Positions 36,060-45,206 of a stretch of 59,987 nt of DNA are shown piece after piece. A program made the translations under genes and the position numbers. The notes beneath the pieces are model-generated. The model did not search any database. It worked only from the letters and a program-made list of their open reading frames with translations, and was not told the origin of the DNA. Every line of letters begins with the position of its first letter. Position 1 is the first letter of the stretch. The stretch comes from Burkholderiales bacterium (GTDB lineage Bacteria; Pseudomonadota; Gammaproteobacteria; Burkholderiales; Burkholderiaceae_C): positions 1 to 59,987 of the forward strand of contig CANFPU010000009.1 in assembly GCA_947448955.1 (NCBI GenBank). The letters run 5' to 3'.

Positions 36060-36644
36060 TCAGGCTGGCGGGCGCAGCAGGTCTCTGGCTTCGATCACCC
36101 GCTCGGCGGCCTGGGCCAGGCGCTGGCCGCGGTCCATCGACAGCTTGCGCAGGTGGCGGTGCGCCTGGTCCTCCGACAAACCGACCTCGCTGATCAGGAT
36201 GGCTTTGGCGCGATCGATCAGCTTGCGTTCGGCCAGCTGTTGCTGTGCATCGTCGAGTTGGCCGCGCAGCGCGTGATCCTGTTCGAAGCGTGCGATCGCC
36301 ACTTGCAGCACCGGCATCAGCCGTTCCGCTTGCAGCCCGGCGATCACATAGGCACTGACCCCTGCGCGCAGGGCTTGTTGCATCGGGGCCTGGCTGGCGT
36401 CCTCGCTGAACACCACCACCGGCCGTGGGCAGGTCGATGACATCGCCGACAGGTTCTCCAGAGTGTCTCGCGAGGGCGACTCGCTGGCCACGATCACCAC
36501 GTCGGGCTGCAACCGCAGCACGCAGTCGTGGATCAGCAATGCAGAGTCGACCACACCGACCACCAGATGGCCCTGATGCGTGAGTTCGTCGTGAATGAGG
36601 CTGATACGGTGTGCGCCGTCGTCGATCAGCAGCACCCGCAGCAT
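36060..36644 (-). CDS. nasT: ANTAR-domain antitermination regulator NasT
   Basis: 194 residues from MLRVLLIDDGAHRISL. Residues 1-120 form a receiver-like domain in which the usual phosphorylation Asp is not obvious, as in known NasT; about 130-190 form the ANTAR RNA-binding domain (LAERKLIDRAKAILISEVGLSEDQAHRHLRKLSMDRGQRL). GVSAYVIAGLQAERLMPVLQVAIARFEQD is a typical NasT link. NasT binds leader RNA and prevents termination of nitrate-assimilation operons; its target lies 130 bases downstream. Longer starts exist (36692, 36707), but homologues begin at MLRVLL. NasS, the usual nitrate-sensing partner, is not in the window. Confidence 0.92.
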   Translation of the reverse strand: MLRVLLIDDGAHRISLIHDELTHQGHLVVGVVDSALLIHDCVLRLQPDVVIVASESPSRDTLENLSAMSSTCPRPVVVFSEDASQAPMQQALRAGVSAYVIAGLQAERLMPVLQVAIARFEQDHALRGQLDDAQQQLAERKLIDRAKAILISEVGLSEDQAHRHLRKLSMDRGQRLAQAAERVIEARDLLRPPA

Positions 36645-36935
36645 TGGCGGTGCCGGGTCTGGCTCGGCGCTCGGTCGGGGGGTAGGGCCCATGCCAAAGT
36701 GCAGCAACTTCCATACCGCCCAGTCAGCGGGCTGCCAACGGCATCGCCGGCCTGCGAAGTCCGGGTCGCTAGGGCATTCCCGCGGGTCATCGCAGCCTTG
36801 AAACCTCTAAAGTCAGCGGTGTTGCTCGGCGCGGACCGATCGCACTGCTGCTCCAAAACTCTCGCCAGACTCTCACGAGACACATTCGAGACCTTTGCCG
36901 CATGCGCCCGCGTGGGCGCCAACTCAAAACTGCCC

Positions 36936-38042
<1,107 letters not shown>

Positions 38043-38066
38043 CAGCCCCAGCCTTGCGACCGCGGC

Positions 38067-38080
38067 TTGATCTAACTCAA
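38067..38080 (+). promoter_or_regulatory. FNR/Anr-type box upstream of the patatin gene
   Basis: TTGAT-CTAA-CTCAA, one mismatch from TTGAT-N4-ATCAA. The centre is about 31 bases upstream of a TGATAC -10-like box (38105-38110), close to the spacing of class II FNR-activated promoters. Confidence 0.5.
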
Positions 38081-38145
38081 GGCCGGCGGCGCTTCCAGCG
38101 CACCTGATACGGGCCTGGCCTGTGCAGGCCCGATTTGGAGCCGCC

Positions 38146-39159
38146 ATGGTCAATGAAGAACAACAGGATCCGCCCCGACCTACCGGGCGGCCGGTCGACG
38201 CCTCGACGGGCAAGCCTCGGGCAATGCCTTTCCGCATCCTGGCCCTGTCCGGAGGCGGTTTCTTGGGTCTGTACACCGCGGCGCTGCTGGCGGCGCTGGA
38301 GAAGAGATCGGGCGAGCCGATCGGCCGGCGCTTCGATCTGATTGCCGGCACTTCGGTGGGCGCGATCCTGGCCTCTGCCGTCGCGCTTGAAGTGCCGTTG
38401 CGCGAGATCGTCGAGTTGTTCCAGCAGCATGGCGCCAAAGTCTTCTCGCCTCGGGCGATGCCGAGCGGCGCGCTGGGTCGCTTGCTGGACCTGACGCGGT
38501 CGGTGTTGGGTCCGAAGTACAGCGGCCAGGTGCTGCGTGAGGCCTTGACCGCTCGCTTGGGCAAGCGCACGCTGGCCGAGGTTCGCCACCCGGTGCTACT
38601 GCCGGCGGTCAACGTCAGCCGCAGCCAGACCAAGGTGTTCAAGAGCCCGCATGGGGCGGCGTCCAAGGGTGACGAGGCGACGCTGATCGTCGATGCAGCG
38701 ATGGCCAGTTGCGCCGCGCCAGCCTACTTTCCGGCGGTGCGCATCGGCGACCAGCTCTATGCCGACGGCGGACTGTTTGCGGTGGCGCCGGACCAGGTGG
38801 CGCTGCACGAGGCCGAGCACTTCATGGCCATCGACGAGGCCAGCGTGCGCATGCTGTCGATAGGCACCGCCACGGCGGGATACCAACCCAGCCAGGCCCC
38901 GGTCGAGGGCGCTGGCGCAGTGGGTTGGCTGTCCGACGGGCGATTGATCATGACGATGGTGTCGGTGCAGCAGCAGCATGTGCAGGCGATGATGGAAGAC
39001 CGCTTGGGCGATCGCTACCTGCGGCTCGATGCGCGCTGGCCAGCGCAGGCCGGGCTGGGCATCGACGTCGCCACGCCAGAGGCTTCTAAGCGGCTGGTGG
39101 CGATGGCCGAACAGACGCTGCGCGACACCGATCTGGCGCTGCTGCGTGGCTTCGTCTGA
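38146..39159 (+). CDS. Patatin-like phospholipase, CapV-type
   Basis: 337 residues. Catalytic dyad parts are all present: oxyanion loop SGGGFLGLYTA, nucleophile Ser in GTSVG, and Asp in YADGG. The arrangement LALSGGGFLGLYTAALLAALE...PIGRRFDLIAGTSVGAILASAVALEVPLREIVELFQQHG closely resembles CapV, the phospholipase effector of CBASS anti-phage systems, yet no cyclic-dinucleotide synthase gene is adjacent. GGAGCCGCC precedes the ATG at 38146. A housekeeping lipid role in low-oxygen or stress conditions is equally possible given the FNR-like box. Confidence 0.87.
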   Translation: MVNEEQQDPPRPTGRPVDASTGKPRAMPFRILALSGGGFLGLYTAALLAALEKRSGEPIGRRFDLIAGTSVGAILASAVALEVPLREIVELFQQHGAKVFSPRAMPSGALGRLLDLTRSVLGPKYSGQVLREALTARLGKRTLAEVRHPVLLPAVNVSRSQTKVFKSPHGAASKGDEATLIVDAAMASCAAPAYFPAVRIGDQLYADGGLFAVAPDQVALHEAEHFMAIDEASVRMLSIGTATAGYQPSQAPVEGAGAVGWLSDGRLIMTMVSVQQQHVQAMMEDRLGDRYLRLDARWPAQAGLGIDVATPEASKRLVAMAEQTLRDTDLALLRGFV

Positions 39160-39297
39160 GCGCTACGAGGCCGGCCTGCCCCCATTGAGTCCGGCCAAGT
39201 GGCCACAACCCATTTGCTGTAGCGCGCGCCCAAGCGCTGAGGCCGCGCAAGCAATGTGGGTTGCAGCGCTCGTCTGGGGTCCAGGGCCCTGCCGACA

Positions 39298-39311
39298 TTG
39301 ATATCGATCAA
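39298..39311 (+). promoter_or_regulatory. FNR/Anr box upstream of the universal stress protein
   Basis: TTGAT-ATCG-ATCAA, a perfect match to the FNR consensus. Centre at 39304.5; a TACTGT -10-like box at 39333-39338 has the spacing of a class II activated promoter, putting the start near 39346, 18 bases before the GTG start codon. Confidence 0.8.
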
Positions 39312-39363
39312 CCCGCTGTGGAGGCCTGCTTTTACTGTCAGGCATCGCTTCTGGAGGTCTGTC

Positions 39364-40188
39364 GTGACTGCTATCAAATCCATCTTGGTTCATCTGGACT
39401 CTTCGCCTCGCTGCACCGCGCGACTGCGGTTGGCCCACCAAATCGCTGAATTGCATGATGCTGCGGTGACTGCGCTGTACGCGGCCACGCCAGCCGATCT
39501 GCAGTTCCCGTTTGGCTTCGGTCCGGGCATGGAGGCGGCGTCGGTGCTGCGTGACCTGGAAGCCACCCGGCGCGACCGCGCCAGGACGCTGTTCAAGGAA
39601 TCGGTGGCGTCGGGCTTGTTTCGTCTGCAATGGCTTGAATTGACGCGTGAGCAGCCGCTGTACGTTTTTGCCCAGCGCGCGCTTTACGCTGACCTGATGG
39701 TGCTCGGCCAGCACGAACCCCATCAGGCGCGGGACCAGGATGTGCCGGCCGACTTTGTCGAATCGACCTTGATCGATAGCGGCAAGCCGGCACTGGTGCT
39801 GCCGTTCATCGGCACCCCGTCGTTACCCATCCGTAACGTGTTGGTGGCGTGGAAAGAGTCACGGGAATCGGCACGTGCGCTGGGGTCAGCGCTGCCGCTG
39901 CTGCAGTCGGCTGAGCAGGTGCACGTGGCCTGCTGGGGTAGGCCTGAGTCCGGCACGGCGCCGGTGTTGGCTTACCTCCAACAACACGGCGTGTCGGCGA
40001 CATTGCACCACTATGGCGAGGCCACGCCCAACATCGGCGAGTTGCTGTTGTCGTTGGCCAGCGACCTTGATGCCGGGGTGCTGGTGATGGGTTGCTATGG
40101 CCACAGCCGTGCGCGCGAGTGGGTGCTGGGCGGGGTGTCGCGAACGGTGTTGTCGTCGATGACCTTGCCGGTGCTGACCTCTCATTGA
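39364..40188 (+). CDS. Tandem universal stress protein
   Basis: 274 residues with two UspA folds (about 1-145 and 150-274). The first has SILVHLDSSPRCTARLRLAHQIAELHDAAVTALYA; the second ends with the ATP-binding pattern GCYGHSRAREWVLGG-VS (G-x2-G-x9-G). Tandem Usp proteins of this kind are often induced by oxygen limitation in proteobacteria. The start is a GTG with GGAGG at good spacing (39353-39357). A perfect FNR box precedes it. It converges on lon. Confidence 0.9.
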   Translation: MTAIKSILVHLDSSPRCTARLRLAHQIAELHDAAVTALYAATPADLQFPFGFGPGMEAASVLRDLEATRRDRARTLFKESVASGLFRLQWLELTREQPLYVFAQRALYADLMVLGQHEPHQARDQDVPADFVESTLIDSGKPALVLPFIGTPSLPIRNVLVAWKESRESARALGSALPLLQSAEQVHVACWGRPESGTAPVLAYLQQHGVSATLHHYGEATPNIGELLLSLASDLDAGVLVMGCYGHSRAREWVLGGVSRTVLSSMTLPVLTSH

Positions 40189-40327
40189 AGTGGCCGTTTG
40201 GCCAAGGTTTGGCCAATGAAGCGTCGGCAGCGCAGACTTTTTGCACCGGGCACGGTGCTGGCTCGGCAAGACACCACACGGACCGCGCCGGTACTGCGCT
40301 GACTTTCGCCAGCGGCTGCCAAGGGGT

Positions 40328-42700
40328 TCAGATCAGCGAGAAGTCGCTGGCGCCGCGGTATTTCCGCCGTTCCAGCGCGGCCTCGATCGCGCCATCGACA
40401 TGGTCCAGCCAGACGAATCGCAGCGCTTGCCGGGTCGATGTGGGCACCTCGTGCAAGTCCTTGCGGTTGCGCGCAGGCAGCAGCACCGTGGTGACGCCGG
40501 CGCGCTGGGCTGCCAGCACCTTTTCCTTGATGCCGCCCACCGGCAACACCAAGCCGCGCAGGCTGATCTCGCCGGTCATGGCGACGTCGTGGCGCACCGG
40601 CCGGTCGCCAAACAGCGATGCCAGCGCGACAAACATCGCCACCCCGGCGCTGGGACCGTCCTTCGGGATCGCGCCCGCCGGCACATGCAGGTGCACGTCG
40701 ACATGCTCGAACAAGTCAGCGGCCAGGTTCAGGCTGGTCGCCTGAGACTTGACCAGCGTCAGCGCGGCCTGGGCGCTCTCCTTCATCACGTCGCCGAGCT
40801 GGCCGGTCAGGATCAGCCGTCCGCTGCCTGCGACGCGCATGGCCTCGATGAACAGTATGTCGCCACCCATCGGCGTCCAAGCCAGGCCAGTGGCGACGCC
40901 GATTTGGCCACTGCGCAGCGCGACTTCGTGCTCGGCGGTCGCCGGGCCCAGCAGCGATTCCAGGTCGTCCTCTTCGACCCGCACACGGGTCGTCGTGCCT
41001 TCTGCGACTTGCAGAGCGACGGCGCGCATCACCCGGCCGATCTCGCGCTCGAGTTGGCGCACACCGGCCTCCCGGGTGTAGGTCGCGGCGATCGCGCGCA
41101 GCGCGGGCTCGCCGATCTCGCACTGGTCCTCGCGCAAGCCGTTGTGCTCGCGCTGGCGTCGCACCAGATAGCGGCGCGCGATCTGCAGTTTTTCCTCCAG
41201 CGTGTAGCTGGGCAGGTCGATCACCTCCATGCGGTCGCGGACCGGTGCCGGGATGTTGTCGAGGACGTTGGCGGTGGCGATGAACAAGATCCGGCTGAGG
41301 TCGAATGGCAGGCCGAGGTAGTTGTCGCGGAAGCTTGAGTTCTGCTCCGGATCCAGCACCTCGAGCAGGGCAGCCGAGGGGTCGCCGCGCAGGCTGGCGG
41401 CCATTTTGTCAACCTCGTCGAGCATCATCACCGCGTCGCGCGCACCCGCCTTGCGCAGTCCTTGCAGGATGTTGCCCGGCATGGCGCCGATGTAGGTGCG
41501 GCGGTGGCCGCGGATCTCGGCTTCGTCGTGCACGCCACCCAGCGACACCCGCACGAAGGGCCGGCCGATCGCCCGCGCCACGCTCTGACCCAGCGAGGTC
41601 TTGCCCACGCCTGGCGGGCCGACGAAGCACAAGATCGGTGCCCGACCCTGAGGGTTGAGCTTCTTGACGGCGAGAAACTCGACGATGCGGCGTTTGACGC
41701 GGTCGAGCCCAAAGTGCTCGGCCTCGAGCGTGCTGCGCGCGGCGCCGATGTCGATACTCAGCGCTTCGGGTGTGGCCCAGGGCAGCTCGGTCATCCAGTC
41801 CAGCCAGGTGCTGAGCATCGAGTACTCGCCCGCAGCGTCCTGCATGCGCTCCAGCCGGTGCAACTCCTTGCGCACCTGGGCATCGACTTCTGGAGGCATC
41901 TTCGCCGCCGTGATCGCTGTGTCGATGCGCGCGATCTCCTGGGCATTGCCGCCGTCCTCGCCGAGCTCTTTTTTGATCGTCTTGAGCTGCTCCTGCAGCA
42001 GGTAACGGCGTTGCCGGTCGTCGATATGCTCTTTGGTGCGGGCGCCGATCTCGCGCGACAGGCGCAGCACTTCCAGGCGCTGGCCGACGATCTGCAGCAC
42101 CTTGGTCAGCCTCAGCTCGGTGGCCAGGGTTTCGAGCAGCATCTGCTTTTCGGCCGGCTCGATGTCGACCAGGCTGGCCGCCAAGTCCGCGAGCTGAGAT
42201 GGTGACCGCGTGGCTTGCAGCACATGCGCCAGCTCGGCCGGCATGCCCGGCATCATCGACAGGATCTCGACGCCGCGCTCGCGCAACTGCAGCGCCAATG
42301 CTTGCGACTCGGTCGTGGGGTTGGAGGGCTCGTCTATGCGCTCGATGCGAGCGGTCAGGAAGCCCTGTTCCGACTGCAGCGCGAGGAGCCGCACGCGCTG
42401 CAAGCCCTGGCAGACGGCGTGGATCTGTCCATCCTCACCAGCCCGGTGTTGAACGATGCTGGCCAGCGTGCCAATGCTGCACAGGCCGTCGAGACCGGGG
42501 TCATCGTCCTGGGGGTCCTTTTGCAGGCTGATCGCCAGCACCGTCTTGTGCGTCAGCGCGTGCTCCAGCGCCGCGACCGATTTGGGCCGACCGACGGTGA
42601 TCGGCATCAGCAGGTGCGGAAACAGCACCACGTTGCGCATGGGCACCAGTGCGACGACGTCGTCGGGCAAGGGGACGGGATGGGTCTTGGCTTCGATCAT
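40328..42700 (-). CDS. lon: ATP-dependent protease Lon
   Basis: 790 residues. N-terminal substrate domain (VALVPMRNVVLFPHLLMPITVGRPKS), AAA+ module with Walker A GPPGVGKTSLG, Walker B DAVMMLDEVDKM, and a C-terminal protease domain with Ser684 (KDGPSAGVAM) and Lys725 (GGIKEKVL) as catalytic dyad. It degrades misfolded and regulatory proteins. The ATG at 42700 has GGAGG five bases upstream. Because it lies beside chaperone genes cbpM/cbpA, it is probably a second, stress-linked Lon; the main copy (usually beside clpX) would be elsewhere. cbpM ends 113 bases upstream. Confidence 0.94.
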   Translation of the reverse strand: MIEAKTHPVPLPDDVVALVPMRNVVLFPHLLMPITVGRPKSVAALEHALTHKTVLAISLQKDPQDDDPGLDGLCSIGTLASIVQHRAGEDGQIHAVCQGLQRVRLLALQSEQGFLTARIERIDEPSNPTTESQALALQLRERGVEILSMMPGMPAELAHVLQATRSPSQLADLAASLVDIEPAEKQMLLETLATELRLTKVLQIVGQRLEVLRLSREIGARTKEHIDDRQRRYLLQEQLKTIKKELGEDGGNAQEIARIDTAITAAKMPPEVDAQVRKELHRLERMQDAAGEYSMLSTWLDWMTELPWATPEALSIDIGAARSTLEAEHFGLDRVKRRIVEFLAVKKLNPQGRAPILCFVGPPGVGKTSLGQSVARAIGRPFVRVSLGGVHDEAEIRGHRRTYIGAMPGNILQGLRKAGARDAVMMLDEVDKMAASLRGDPSAALLEVLDPEQNSSFRDNYLGLPFDLSRILFIATANVLDNIPAPVRDRMEVIDLPSYTLEEKLQIARRYLVRRQREHNGLREDQCEIGEPALRAIAATYTREAGVRQLEREIGRVMRAVALQVAEGTTTRVRVEEDDLESLLGPATAEHEVALRSGQIGVATGLAWTPMGGDILFIEAMRVAGSGRLILTGQLGDVMKESAQAALTLVKSQATSLNLAADLFEHVDVHLHVPAGAIPKDGPSAGVAMFVALASLFGDRPVRHDVAMTGEISLRGLVLPVGGIKEKVLAAQRAGVTTVLLPARNRKDLHEVPTSTRQALRFVWLDHVDGAIEAALERRKYRGASDFSLI

Positions 42701-42813
42701 GGGATCCTCCAAGACCCAGGCTAGGGCTGGACTTGCAGGTGGCGTTGAGGCTGCGCAAACGTGCCACCAGGACCCCGCCGGATGAGCGGTCCCGCTGCGG
42801 CCGGCGCTGCGAC

Positions 42814-43110
42814 TCAGCCGACCGCGCGCTGCAATTCGCTGCGCAGCCGGTCGATTTCTTCGAGCAGGTCGAGCATCAAGGCCACACTGGGCAGACTGGC
42901 CTCAAAGTCGCGCTGCAATCGGTGGATGCGGCGCGTCCGTGCCAGCGCTGAGCCGCCGAAGCCCCAGCGTGGTTCGGTCCGCGTCGGCTCGAGCAAACCC
43001 TCGACCACCAGTTGAGTGATCAACTCGGGCTCGACACCACAGGCCTGCGCCAATTCTTCGAGTTCCAACCAGCCTTCGTCGCCGAGGTACACGGTGGTGA
43101 GGATCGTCAT
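42814..43110 (-). CDS. cbpM: Chaperone modulator CbpM
   Basis: 98 residues. MerR-like helix-turn-helix core (LGDEGWLELEELAQACGVEPELITQLVVEGLLEP) and a helical C-terminal part (RIHRLQRDFEASLPSVALMLDLLEEIDRLRSEL), as in CbpM, which binds the J-domain of CbpA and blocks its activation of DnaK. It begins three bases after the cbpA stop, so the two are co-transcribed. Confidence 0.9.
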   Translation of the reverse strand: MTILTTVYLGDEGWLELEELAQACGVEPELITQLVVEGLLEPTRTEPRWGFGGSALARTRRIHRLQRDFEASLPSVALMLDLLEEIDRLRSELQRAVG

Positions 43111-43113
43111 CGG

Positions 43114-44103
43114 TCAGGCCTCCTGGCCAGGGCGGGGGTTGAACGCCAGGTCCTGGGCCATCCTGCGGTAAGCCGCTTTGGCGGGCTCGGTGTCGGCTGG
43201 CGGCAGCCGCACGGCCAGCATCAGGTACAGGTCGCCAGCGCTGCCTGTTGCGCCGGCGGCTGGGATACCGCGTCCCTTGAGCCTGAGTTTGCGGCCGGCT
43301 TGTGAGCCCGCTGGCACCGTGAGCTCGACCCTGCCACCGGGTGTGGCCACCGGCACGGTGGCCCCGAGCGCGGCCTCCCAGGGTGCGACCGGCAACGTCA
43401 CCTGCAGGTCGCGGCCATCGACCCGGTAACGCGCGTCGACCTCGAATTGCAGTTCCAGGTAGAGGTCGCCCGGCACGCCGCCGCCGAACCCGGGGCTGCC
43501 TTGACCGACCAGACGGATCTGCTGCCCTGCGCAGAGGCCTTTGGGGATCGTCACGCTGAGTTGGCGCTCTTGCAACACGGGGTGGCCTTGGGCGTCGAGC
43601 GCTGGGCTTTGCAGCGTCAGCGTGCGGGTCGTGCCGGTAAAGGCGTCTTGGAGGGGCACGACGATCTTGGCGTGGTGGTCTTCACCGCGACCCGAAGCAG
43701 CACCCTCGCCCTTGCGCTGCCGAGGTCCGGCGTGACCTGCTGGACGGCGACCGCGTCCGAGAGAGCCGAACAAGGCCTCGAAGAACGCACTGTGGTCGGC
43801 CGGCTCCGCACCCCAGCCCTGCGGCGCGCCGGAAAACTCGAAACCCGCGTCCCAATCGGGCGGTGGCTGGAAATCGCCCCCGCCTTGCCAGCGTTGCCCC
43901 AACCTGTCGTAAGCGGCGCGCTTTTCGGGGTCTTGGAGCACCTCCCAGGCCTCATTGATCTCCTGCATGCGGACTTGCGCATCGGCGGCCTTGCTGACGT
44001 CCGGGTGGTGCTTGCGAACCAAGCGCCGGTAGGCCTTCTTGATCTCGGCTGCTTCGGCCAGGCGCTCGACGCCGAGCACCTGGTAATAGTCCTTGAACTC
44101 CAT
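43114..44103 (-). CDS. cbpA: Curved-DNA-binding protein / DnaJ-class co-chaperone CbpA
   Basis: 329 residues. N-terminal J-domain (about 2-70) with the essential HPD in VRKHHPDVSK, a Gly/Phe-poor linker, and two C-terminal substrate domains (KIVVPLQDAFTGTTRTLTL, RLVGQGSPGFGGGVPGDLYLELQF, LKGRGIPA). No zinc-finger cysteines, which separates CbpA from DnaJ. The start at 44103 (MEFKDYYQVLGV) matches the family and has GAGAGAGCCGACG before it; ten extra residues from 44133 are unlikely. First gene of cbpA-cbpM-lon. Confidence 0.92.
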   Translation of the reverse strand: MEFKDYYQVLGVERLAEAAEIKKAYRRLVRKHHPDVSKAADAQVRMQEINEAWEVLQDPEKRAAYDRLGQRWQGGGDFQPPPDWDAGFEFSGAPQGWGAEPADHSAFFEALFGSLGRGRRPAGHAGPRQRKGEGAASGRGEDHHAKIVVPLQDAFTGTTRTLTLQSPALDAQGHPVLQERQLSVTIPKGLCAGQQIRLVGQGSPGFGGGVPGDLYLELQFEVDARYRVDGRDLQVTLPVAPWEAALGATVPVATPGGRVELTVPAGSQAGRKLRLKGRGIPAAGATGSAGDLYLMLAVRLPPADTEPAKAAYRRMAQDLAFNPRPGQEA

Positions 44104-44158
44104 CGTCGGCTCTCTCGCGCTGTGCCGGGCCATCGTGGCAGGCGCAGGCGGTCAGCAC

Positions 44159-44172
44159 TTGACATTCATCAA
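44159..44172 (-). promoter_or_regulatory. FNR/Anr-type box upstream of cbpA-cbpM-lon
   Basis: On the minus strand TTGAT-GAAT-GTCAA, one base from the FNR consensus and a common Anr variant. The centre lies about 62 bases upstream of the cbpA start codon, similar to the distances at the Usp and patatin genes. Confidence 0.6.
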
Positions 44173-44240
44173 CCAGGTCTGCCGACGCTGCGATCGTTCC
44201 GGTCGGGCTTTCAAGCCCCCGCTGCGCGGCGCTGGCCGGA

Positions 44241-45206
44241 TCAGGGCGGCGCGCTGAGGTGGCAGGCCGTGAAGTGGCCTGGCCCGGTCGGTCGCAGCAG
44301 CGGCACCTCGACCCGGCAGCGGGGCAGGGCATGCGGGCAACGGGTGTGGAAGCGGCAGCCTGCGGGCGGGTCCAGCAGGCTGGGCACCTCGCCGCCGATC
44401 ACCGCTCGCCGGATGCGGTCGGGGTCGGGTCGAGGCACCGCGTCGAGCAAGGCTTGGGTGTAGGGATGCTGCGGGCGTCGGTACAGCGCGGCGCGCGGCG
44501 CGACCTCGACCAGCGAACCCGCGTACATCACCGCGACCCGCTGCGCCACCGCTCGCACCACCGCCAAGTCGTGGGCGATGAACAGATAGCCCAGCCCTAG
44601 CCTGGCCTGCAGATCCTGCAGCAGGTTGACGATCTGGGCCTGCATCGACACGTCCAACGCCGACACGGGTTCATCGCAGACCACGAAGTCGGGCTTGAGC
44701 GCCAGTGCACGCGCGATCACGATACGCTGGCGCTGGCCGCCCGAGAACTCGTGTGGAAAGCGATCGGCGCTGTCCTTGGGCAGGCCGACCATCTCGAGCA
44801 ACTCGCGGACACGCGCCTGGCGATCGCTGCGGCCACCCGCGATGTCCAGCGGCTCGGCGATCGATGCACCGACCCGCATGCGCGGGTTCAGCGCGGCCTG
44901 CGGATCCTGGAAGACGAATTGCAGTCTGGCCCGAACGGCTGCCAGGTTGGCCTTGCGATCTGCGCCGGTGATGTCCCGGCCGAACAGCTTGACGCTGCCA
45001 GCGGTAGGCTCGAGCAGCCCGACCAGGATGCGGCCGATGGTCGACTTGCCGGAGCCTGATTCGCCGACCAGCCCCAGGGTTTCGCCCTGGGCGATGTCGA
45101 AGGACAGCTGCTTGAGTACCTGCATCATCACCGGCCGACCCCCGGCTTTGCCGACGGGGAAAGCCATGTCCAGATCGCGTACTTCGACCAGCGGGGTGTC
45201 GGCCAT
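44241..45206 (-). CDS. Dipeptide/oligopeptide-type ABC transporter, ATP-binding protein (DppF/OppF-like)
   Basis: 321 residues. Walker [18 protein letters not shown], signature SGGQRQRIVIARAL, Walker B FVVCDEPVSALD, and the C-terminal oligopeptide-transporter extension with CRFHTRCPHALPRC, typical of DppF/OppF. The ATG at 45206 shares one base with the stop of the upstream gene (TGATG). Last gene of the transporter set; cbpA's promoter region lies beyond its stop. Confidence 0.92.
   Translation of the reverse strand: MADTPLVEVRDLDMAFPVGKAGGRPVMMQVLKQLSFDIAQGETLGLVGESGSGKSTIGRILVGLLEPTAGSVKLFGRDITGADRKANLAAVRARLQFVFQDPQAALNPRMRVGASIAEPLDIAGGRSDRQARVRELLEMVGLPKDSADRFPHEFSGGQRQRIVIARALALKPDFVVCDEPVSALDVSMQAQIVNLLQDLQARLGLGYLFIAHDLAVVRAVAQRVAVMYAGSLVEVAPRAALYRRPQHPYTQALLDAVPRPDPDRIRRAVIGGEVPSLLDPPAGCRFHTRCPHALPRCRVEVPLLRPTGPGHFTACHLSAPP

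Noticed and set aside
40197-40216. Repeated TTGGCCAA between the Usp and lon genes
   Set aside because: Two copies of a short palindrome between convergent genes; no T-run and no known motif, so neither a terminator nor an operator could be supported.
44191-44215. Heat-shock (sigma-32) promoter candidate before cbpA: CTTGAA, 13 bases, CGATCG on the minus strand
   Set aside because: The -10 part matches poorly, and CTTGAA lies inside a small palindrome (GGGCTT-GA-AAGCCC), so the match may be chance. The FNR-like box nearer the gene is better supported.
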